NCBI GenBank assembly: GCA_964385195.1
Contig: CAYLOC010000068.1
Coordinates: forward strand, 1-13,827
Direction: 5' to 3'
DNA from: CAYLOC01 sp964385195
Lineage (GTDB): Bacteria; Actinomycetota; Actinomycetes; Propionibacteriales; Nocardioidaceae
Length of the DNA stretch: 13,827 bases
Positions 7,493-12,194 of this stretch are shown here, piece by piece (position 1 is the stretch's first letter; each line of letters begins with the position of its first letter). The translations under genes and the position numbers were made by a program. The notes beneath the pieces are model-generated. The model was not told the DNA's origin. It did not search any database and worked only from the letters and a program-made list of their open reading frames with translations.

Positions 7493-7780
7493 CTACCGCG
7501 GGGGGTCCTCCGGGGGGCGGCGCCGCAGCGAACGCAGGAACTCCGGGTCATCATCGGGTGCGAGGGGACGCGGCCTGCCCCGCGCCGGCGTCCGCACCAC
7601 CTCTTCCCCGTTCGGGCGGCCGTAGACCAGCCATCCGATCGGCCCGAGCAGCGGGACGACCACGATCAGCGCCCAGATGCCGCGGGAGAGTTGCCGCACC
7701 TGGCGGGGGTCGCTCTGTGCGATCTCGACCCAGCAGTAGATCGCCAACACGAGCAGCAGAATCGCCGGAAGAAGCCTCAT
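7493..7780 (-). CDS. Small membrane protein with PLDc_N (phospholipase D nuclease N-terminal) domain
   Basis: The protein has 95 residues. It has two membrane segments (about 3-20 and 36-54) joined by the short loop EIAQSDPRQVRQL, followed by WLVYGRP and a charged, Pro/Arg-rich cytoplasmic tail. The pattern of two helices with an IxxxDxxxVRxLsxxxW loop and a PxxGxxxYxxxGRP end matches PLDc_N (PF13396). Despite its name this domain has no catalytic HKD motif, and its role is unknown. The ATG at 7778-7780 is chosen because AAGGAGGG (complement of 7791-7798) lies 10 bases upstream; the longer upstream frame is Arg-rich and lacks family character. It is divergent from the dehydratase gene and convergent with ccsB. 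It may be a minor envelope or cofactor-insertion factor, but I do not assign a function. Confidence 0.82.
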   Translation of the reverse strand: MRLLPAILLLVLAIYCWVEIAQSDPRQVRQLSRGIWALIVVVPLLGPIGWLVYGRPNGEEVVRTPARGRPRPLAPDDDPEFLRSLRRRPPEDPPR

Positions 7781-7805
7781 GATGCCCGATCCCTCCTTTG
7801 CCTCC

Positions 7806-7811
7806 AGGATA
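7806..7811 (-). promoter_or_regulatory. Candidate -10 box for the PLDc_N gene
   Basis: Read on the minus strand these bases are TATCCT, fitting TANNNT. A start of transcription about 7 bases downstream (near 7799) would leave a leader of roughly 19 bases containing the AAGGAGGG ribosome site. No convincing -35 hexamer is seen. Confidence 0.4.
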
Positions 7812-7852
7812 CGTCGCCGCCTCCGGGGCAGGGACCTCCGAAGTCCCGAAGG

Positions 7853-7858
7853 TAGGGT
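7853..7858 (+). promoter_or_regulatory. Candidate -10 box of a leaderless dehydratase transcript
   Basis: TAGGGT fits TANNNT and ends 6 bases before the GTG at 7865. With the usual 6-7 base distance from -10 to transcription start, the mRNA would begin at the start codon itself, that is, be leaderless. An AAGG at 7849-7852 could instead act as a ribosome site if transcription began further upstream. The -35 region is not recognisable. Confidence 0.5.
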
Positions 7859-7864
7859 CAGTGC

Positions 7865-8830
7865 GTGACCGATGAGAACCTGGTGTCGTTGGCAGAGATC
7901 AACGCGGCTGCGGCACGCATCGCCGGCATCGCCCGGCGTACCTACGCCCACCCCACCGAGCTCGGATCGACGACGCAGCCGCTGTGGCTGAAACCGGAGT
8001 CACTCCAGGTCGGCGGGTCGTTCAAGTTCCGCGGCGCGACCAACGCCATCACCCAGCTCGGCGACGAGGAGCGGCGGCGCGGGGTGATCACGCATTCCTC
8101 CGGCAACCATGCCCAGGCGGTCGCGCGCGCAGGCCGTGCGGTCGGCGCCGAGGTGACCGTGGTGATGCCGCGCACCACGGCGCAGGTGAAACGGGACGCG
8201 ACCGAGGCGCAGGGCGCGCGCGTCGTACTCGTCGATGCCGCGCAGCGTGCCGCCACCGTCGAACGCCTGCGGGCGGAGACGGGCGCGGTGTTCGTGCCCC
8301 CGTTCGACCATCCGCACGTGATCGCCGGACAGGGGACGATCGGGTTGGAGATCGCTGAGGACCTGCCCGACGTAGCGACGGTGTGGGTCCCGGTCAGCGG
8401 CGGTGGACTGATCAGCGGTATCGCTACCGCGATCAAGGCCCTCCGCCCCGACGTGCAGGTCATCGGGGTCGAGCCCGAGGTCGCCGGCGACCTTGCCGAC
8501 GGATTCGCCAAGGGTGAGCGGGTGGCCTGGCCGGTCGAGGACACCTCCCGCACGATGGCCGACGGCCTCCGCGTGCCAGAGGTGGGCGCGCTGACCTGGA
8601 CCCACATCTCGGCGTACGTCGATGACGTCGTGACGGTGACCGAGACCGAGATCGCCGCGGCCGTGCGTCACATCCTGGTGGACGCGAAGCTGCTGGCCGA
8701 ACCAAGCGGAGCGGTCTCGACCGCGGGGTTCCTGCGGCACAAGGCGGGGTACGCCGACGGACCGGCGGTCGCGGTCGTGTCCGGTGGCAACGTCGACGCC
8801 GACCGGCTGATGGAGATCATCACGGACTGA
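7865..8830 (+). CDS. Threonine/serine dehydratase, PLP-dependent, without regulatory domain
   Basis: The protein has 321 residues and is a single-domain fold-type II PLP enzyme. The Schiff-base lysine is K54 in GGSFKFRGATNAI, the substrate-carboxylate loop is SSGNHAQ (78-84) and the PLP-phosphate glycine loop is SGGGL (178-182); VVSGGNVD near residue 307 holds the residue contacting the pyridine nitrogen. It should deaminate L-threonine to 2-oxobutyrate and probably L-serine to pyruvate. It lacks the C-terminal ACT-like domain of biosynthetic IlvA, so allosteric inhibition by isoleucine is not expected from the sequence; length and layout resemble catabolic TdcB-like enzymes or serine racemases. 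The GTG at 7865 is the only well-placed start and is probably leaderless. Its neighbours give no pathway clue. Confidence 0.9.
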   Translation: MTDENLVSLAEINAAAARIAGIARRTYAHPTELGSTTQPLWLKPESLQVGGSFKFRGATNAITQLGDEERRRGVITHSSGNHAQAVARAGRAVGAEVTVVMPRTTAQVKRDATEAQGARVVLVDAAQRAATVERLRAETGAVFVPPFDHPHVIAGQGTIGLEIAEDLPDVATVWVPVSGGGLISGIATAIKALRPDVQVIGVEPEVAGDLADGFAKGERVAWPVEDTSRTMADGLRVPEVGALTWTHISAYVDDVVTVTETEIAAAVRHILVDAKLLAEPSGAVSTAGFLRHKAGYADGPAVAVVSGGNVDADRLMEIITD

Positions 8831-8832
8831 CC

Positions 8833-8838
8833 TAGGCT
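8833..8838 (+). promoter_or_regulatory. Candidate -10 box for the DUF4229 gene
   Basis: TAGGCT fits TANNNT and lies just after the dehydratase stop. A transcript would start near 8844-8846, after the in-frame GTG at 8840 and about 30 bases before the GTG at 8876, which supports the shorter start. It suggests the gene can be transcribed separately from the dehydratase. Confidence 0.4.
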
Positions 8839-8875
8839 GGTGGCGTCGGTTCCGTTCCTCACCGCAAGAGGCTCT

Positions 8876-9139
8876 GTGAAGTTCTTCGTTCTCTACACGC
8901 TCGCCAGGTTCGCGCTGTTCGGTGCGGTCTTCGGGCTGGTCTGGCTCATCGGCGGTCGGTGGATGGCCTGGGGCCCGGTCTCGCTGCTGGTGTCCGCACT
9001 GATCGCGATGGTCGTGTCCTCGATCATCGCGCTACTCGCGTTGCGCGGCCTGCGGGACAGACTCGCCGAGCATATCGAACAGCGGGCCGGCCGGGCGAGG
9101 GCGGCCTTCGAAGCACGACGGGCCCGCGAGGACGACTGA
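8876..9139 (+). CDS. Small DUF4229-like membrane protein
   Basis: The protein has 87 residues. Two membrane segments (about 5-25 and 34-57) are separated by GGRWMAWGP and followed by a charged, Arg/Glu-rich helix (58-87) that could form an amphipathic or coiled-coil cytoplasmic tail. The opening KFFVLYTLARFALFGAVFGLVWLI and the RxxLAxxI...R tail resemble DUF4229 (PF14012) proteins, often found near menaquinone genes in actinobacteria; no function is known to me. I chose GTG 8876, preceded by AAGAGG (8866-8871), over GTG 8840, because the longer form adds 12 polar residues, lacks a ribosome site and overlaps the likely promoter. The TGA stop forms part of the first unit of a tandem repeat. Confidence 0.78.
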   Translation: MKFFVLYTLARFALFGAVFGLVWLIGGRWMAWGPVSLLVSALIAMVVSSIIALLALRGLRDRLAEHIEQRAGRARAAFEARRAREDD

Positions 9140-9208
9140 CCCCGTGCCCGTTGACCCCGTGCCCGTTGACCCTGTGCCCGTTTACCCCGTGCCCGTTGAC
9201 CCCGTGCC
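9137..9208. repeat. 15-bp tandem repeat, about 4.8 copies, between convergent genes
   Basis: The unit TGACCCCGTGCCCGT starts at 9137, 9152, 9167, 9182 and 9197. Units 1 and 2 are identical, unit 3 has one change (CCCT for CCCC), unit 4 begins TTA instead of TGA, and unit 5 is cut off after 12 bases. The first TGA is the stop codon of the DUF4229 gene, and the repeat ends 6 bases before the menA stop. It fills practically the whole convergent spacer. Because the unit is 15 bases, copy changes keep the frame, and a TGA recurs in units 2, 3 and 5. Confidence 0.95.
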
Positions 9209-9214
9209 AGCCCC

Positions 9215-10096
9215 TCACGCCACCGTGGGGACCAGCAGCCCGACGAACAGCCCCACCGCATAGGTCAGCTCGACCAGGCCGGTGTCACGCAGAACCGGCA
9301 CCAGCACCGGACCAGTGGCGCCCCGCCGTACGACGGCCACCCCCTGCACCGCCCACGGCAACGACGCCAGCGCCAGCAGCGCCCACCAGGTGACGGTCGC
9401 GGCGACGACGACGCTCATCGCGTAGGCGACCAGCAGCAGCACCGTGTACAGCGACCGGGTAGCGGCATCGCCCAGCACCACCGCGAGCGTGCGTTTGCCG
9501 GCACCGGCATCGGAGGGGATGTCGCGCAGGTTGTTGGCCACCAGGATCGCGCACGCGACCGCGCCGACTCCCACCGCGACCCACCACACCGCGAACCCGA
9601 GACGCTGCGTTTGCACGTACGTCGTCCCGAGCACCGCGACCAGACCGAAGAACACGAACACGCTGACCTCGCCGAGCGCCCGGTATCCGTACGGCGAGGA
9701 GCCACCGGTGTAGAACCAAGCCGCCACGATCGCCGCCACGCCCACCAGCAGCAGCCACCACGTGGTCGTGGCTGCCAGAACCAGCCCCGCGACCCCGGCG
9801 ACCGCGAAACACCCGAACGCCGCAGCACGCACCCGCGCCGGTGACGAGGCTCCGGACCCGACCAGCCGGAGCGGACCCACCCGGTCGGCGTCGGTACCGC
9901 GGATACCGTCGGAGTAGTCGTTGGCGTAGTTCACCGCCACCTGCAACGCCAACGCCACGACCAGCGCGAGCACCGCCTTCCACCAGACCGGAGCGCCGGC
10001 GTTCACCGCCACCCCGGTCCCGGCGACAACCGGGGAGATGGCGGCGGGGAGGGTGCGCAGCCGGGCACCCTCGATCCACTCCGCAGTCGTGGCCAT
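9215..10096 (-). CDS. menA: 1,4-dihydroxy-2-naphthoate polyprenyltransferase
   Basis: The protein has 293 residues and is a UbiA-superfamily integral membrane enzyme with 8-9 hydrophobic segments. It transfers a polyprenyl chain to 1,4-dihydroxy-2-naphthoate, giving demethylmenaquinone. The first Asp-rich motif, binding prenyl diphosphate through Mg2+, is NYANDYSDGIRGTD (56-69; N59, D60, D63, D69). The second is NNLRDIPSDAGAGKRTLA (188-205; D192, D196). The N-terminal WIEGARLRTLPAAISPV is characteristic of MenA. I chose ATG 10096 because the protein then begins as the family does; the frame extends upstream to a TTG at 10117 (7 residues longer) with no better ribosome site. A weak GGAAG lies about 11 bases upstream of the ATG. 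It is divergent from menE and separated from it by 44 bp. Confidence 0.95.
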   Translation of the reverse strand: MATTAEWIEGARLRTLPAAISPVVAGTGVAVNAGAPVWWKAVLALVVALALQVAVNYANDYSDGIRGTDADRVGPLRLVGSGASSPARVRAAAFGCFAVAGVAGLVLAATTTWWLLLVGVAAIVAAWFYTGGSSPYGYRALGEVSVFVFFGLVAVLGTTYVQTQRLGFAVWWVAVGVGAVACAILVANNLRDIPSDAGAGKRTLAVVLGDAATRSLYTVLLLVAYAMSVVVAATVTWWALLALASLPWAVQGVAVVRRGATGPVLVPVLRDTGLVELTYAVGLFVGLLVPTVA

Positions 10097-10128
10097 GATG
10101 CTCGATTCTTCCAACAACCGCCGCCCTT

Positions 10129-10134
10129 TACAGT
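10129..10134 (+). promoter_or_regulatory. Candidate -10 box of a leaderless menE-menC-menD transcript
   Basis: TACAGT fits TANNNT and ends exactly 6 bases before the menE GTG at 10141, the same geometry as at the dehydratase gene. No Shine-Dalgarno fits well (only GCGGG directly against the GTG), which favours a leaderless mRNA. The 44-bp divergent gap must also hold the menA promoter; on the minus strand AAGAAT (complement of 10105-10110) is a possible but weak -10 for menA. Confidence 0.5.
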
Positions 10135-10140
10135 TGCGGG

Positions 10141-11247
10141 GTGAGCGATCTCCACGCCGGTCTGCGGCCGGTGACCGGCAGCCCGGCCGACGTCGAGACC
10201 GCCGTACGACGGTGGTGGGACGACGACGGCGCCGGGCCGCTGACCCTGCGGACCTCCGGATCCACCGGACAGGCGAAGGACGTGCTGCTGTCGAAGGCGG
10301 CCCTGCGCGCCTCAGCCACCGCCACCCACGACCGCCTCGGCGGACCGGGCCAGTGGGTGTTGGCCCTTCCTGCGCACTATGTCGCCGGCCTCCAGGTGAT
10401 CATCCGCTCACTGCTGGCCGGGTGCTCACCGGTCGTGCTCGCCGACCACAACAACCTTTCTGACGCCACCGATGCGGTGACCGCACGGCGCACGTACCTG
10501 GCGATCGTTCCCACCCAGCTACACCGGTTCCTCTCCGACAAGGCGGACACCGCAGCGTTGACGCGGTACGACGCGGTCCTGCTCGGCGGGTCCGCGGCCC
10601 CCTCCGGGTTGCTGGAGCAGGCCCGGCGCCGTGGGGTCAACGTGGTCACGACGTACGGGATGAGCGAGACGTGCGGCGGCTGTGTCTACGACGGTGTCGC
10701 GCTCGACGGGGTGGCGGTGGCCCTCGACGATGACGGCCGGATCCGGCTGGGCGGGCCGGTCCTGTTCGACGGGTACGCCGGTCAGCCCCGGCAGACCGCG
10801 GAGGTGCTGCGTGACGGGTGGTTCCGCACCGAGGACCTGGGCCGGTTCGACACCGACGGGCGGCTGGACGTGCTGGGGCGGGTCGATGACGTCGCGATCT
10901 CGGGCGGCGTGAACGTGCCGCTGCCGGCGGTGCAGCGGCGGATCGAGGCGATGCCCGGAGTGGACGCATGTGCAGTGGTCTCCGTCCCGGACCCGGAGTG
11001 GGGAGAGCGCGTGGGGGCGGTTCTCGGCGTCTCTGATCCCGATCTCGTCCCGACGACCGGCGCCGTGCGTGACTTTGTGAGCCGGTCCCACCCGCGGGAG
11101 TGGGCGCCCACCATGGTGGCGGTGGTGGACCGGTTGCCGATGCTGGAGACGGGAAAGCCGGACCGTGCTGCTCTGCGGTCCCTGCTGCGCGAGGCGTCCG
11201 GCCGCGGCACATCGCAGCGCCCGAGCCTGCGGAAGGCGAACCGATGA
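10141..11247 (+). CDS. menE: o-Succinylbenzoate-CoA ligase (short actinobacterial form)
   Basis: The protein has 368 residues and is an ANL-superfamily adenylating enzyme that activates o-succinylbenzoate to its CoA thioester through an acyl-AMP. Motifs in order are the nucleotide loop TSGSTGQAK (38-46), ALPAHYVAGLQVI, LGGSAAP, the A5 motif YGMSET (172-177), the A7/A8 region WFRTEDLGRFDTDGRLDVLGR with the hinge and DDVAISGGVNV, and the C-terminal catalytic lysine K339 in LETGKPDRAALR. It is shorter than the ~450-residue E. coli enzyme because most of the N-terminal region before the nucleotide loop is absent; this is usual for actinobacterial MenE. The GTG start is probably leaderless. The stop overlaps the menC ATG (ATGA). 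Confidence 0.94.
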   Translation: MSDLHAGLRPVTGSPADVETAVRRWWDDDGAGPLTLRTSGSTGQAKDVLLSKAALRASATATHDRLGGPGQWVLALPAHYVAGLQVIIRSLLAGCSPVVLADHNNLSDATDAVTARRTYLAIVPTQLHRFLSDKADTAALTRYDAVLLGGSAAPSGLLEQARRRGVNVVTTYGMSETCGGCVYDGVALDGVAVALDDDGRIRLGGPVLFDGYAGQPRQTAEVLRDGWFRTEDLGRFDTDGRLDVLGRVDDVAISGGVNVPLPAVQRRIEAMPGVDACAVVSVPDPEWGERVGAVLGVSDPDLVPTTGAVRDFVSRSHPREWAPTMVAVVDRLPMLETGKPDRAALRSLLREASGRGTSQRPSLRKANR

Positions 11248-12194
11248 GGGTGGTGGAGGTGTTCTCCCTGCCGATGAACACCCGGTTCCGCGGGATCACC
11301 CACCGCGAGGGCATGCTCCTGTACGGCGACGCCGGCGTCGGGGAGTTCAGCCCGTTCCTGGACTACAACGAACGGGAGTCCGCTCCCTGGCTCGCTGCCG
11401 CTCTTGAAGCCGCGGACCAGCCGTTCCCTGACCCCGTCCGGCAGCGGGTTCCGGTCAACTGCACCGTGCCGGCAGTGGCCCCGGACCGGGCAGCGGAGAT
11501 CGTCCGCGGCAGCCGCGGCTGCCGTACGGCGAAGGTGAAGGTCGCCGAGCCGGGCCAGGCGCTGGGCGACGACGCTGCCCGGGTGTCCGCGGTCCGCGAC
11601 GCGCTCGGCGCCTCCGGCCGGATCCGGGTCGACGCCAACGGCGCCTGGTCCGTCGACGACGCCGTCGCGGCCATCCAGCGGTTGTCCCACTACGACTTGG
11701 AGTACGTCGAACAGCCCGTGGCCACGACAGAGGAGCTGGCCGCCGTACGGCGCCGGGTCGATGTGCCCGTCGCCGCCGACGAGTCGATCCGGCGCGCGGA
11801 CGACCCGCAGCGGGTGGTGCAACTGGAAGCAGCGGACGTGGTCGTGCTGAAGGTGCAGCCGCTCGGCGGCGTACGCCGGTGTCTGCGGCTGGCCGAGGAC
11901 CTGGGGCTGCCGGTCGTGGTTTCCAGCGCCCTGGAGTCCTCGGTCGGGCTGGCCGCGGGAGTGGCGCTGGCTGCGGCACTGCCGTCACTGCCCTACGCAT
12001 GCGGACTGGCCACGGCGAGCATGTTCGATCGGGACGTGGTGCCCGATCCCCTGCAGCCCATCGACGGACAGATTCGCGTCGGGCGGATCGACCCCGAGCC
12101 GGCGGCAGTGGACACGGTGACCGCTGAGGAAGCCACCGTCCATCGATGGCACCGCCGCTACGCGGACTGCGTGACGGTGCTGAGGGACTCGTGA
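11244..12194 (+). CDS. menC: o-Succinylbenzoate synthase
   Basis: The protein has 316 residues and belongs to the enolase superfamily. It dehydrates SHCHC to o-succinylbenzoate, the substrate of the adjacent menE product. All the catalytic elements are visible: the KxK motif AKVKV (K97, K99), metal ligands D130 (RVDANGAW), E156 (YVEQPV) and D179 (VAADESI), and the second general-base lysine K203 in VVLKVQPLGG. The N-terminal capping part is short, as in other actinobacterial MenC proteins. The ATG at 11244 overlaps the menE stop and has GGAAGG (11231-11236) 7 bases upstream; an in-frame extension to 11100 exists only because the menE frame shadows it. The stop overlaps the menD start (GTGA). 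Confidence 0.95.
   Translation: MRVVEVFSLPMNTRFRGITHREGMLLYGDAGVGEFSPFLDYNERESAPWLAAALEAADQPFPDPVRQRVPVNCTVPAVAPDRAAEIVRGSRGCRTAKVKVAEPGQALGDDAARVSAVRDALGASGRIRVDANGAWSVDDAVAAIQRLSHYDLEYVEQPVATTEELAAVRRRVDVPVAADESIRRADDPQRVVQLEAADVVVLKVQPLGGVRRCLRLAEDLGLPVVVSSALESSVGLAAGVALAAALPSLPYACGLATASMFDRDVVPDPLQPIDGQIRVGRIDPEPAAVDTVTAEEATVHRWHRRYADCVTVLRDS

Noticed and set aside
7781..7951. N-terminal extension of the PLDc_N protein
   Set aside because: The extension would overlap the start of the dehydratase gene, is Arg-rich and unlike the family, while a strong ribosome site precedes the internal ATG at 7780.
8857..8871. Four-base stem (CCTC/GAGG) that could hide the DUF4229 ribosome site
   Set aside because: Four base pairs with a 7-base loop are too weak and too likely by chance in such DNA to call a regulatory switch.
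8840..8875. Longer start of the DUF4229 protein at GTG 8840
   Set aside because: There is no ribosome site, the added residues do not fit the family, and the codon lies upstream of the expected transcription start from TAGGCT at 8833-8838.
9024..9218. Antisense frame encoding a VNGHG pentapeptide repeat
   Set aside because: The peptide repeat is only the translation of the 15-bp tandem repeat, the rest is antisense to the DUF4229 gene, and there is no start signal.
9212..9230. Bulged hairpin (CCC-T-CACG / CGTG-GGG) at the menA end
   Set aside because: It lies across the menA stop and last codons, is short with a bulge, and has no T-tract; it could help termination but is not distinguishable from chance.
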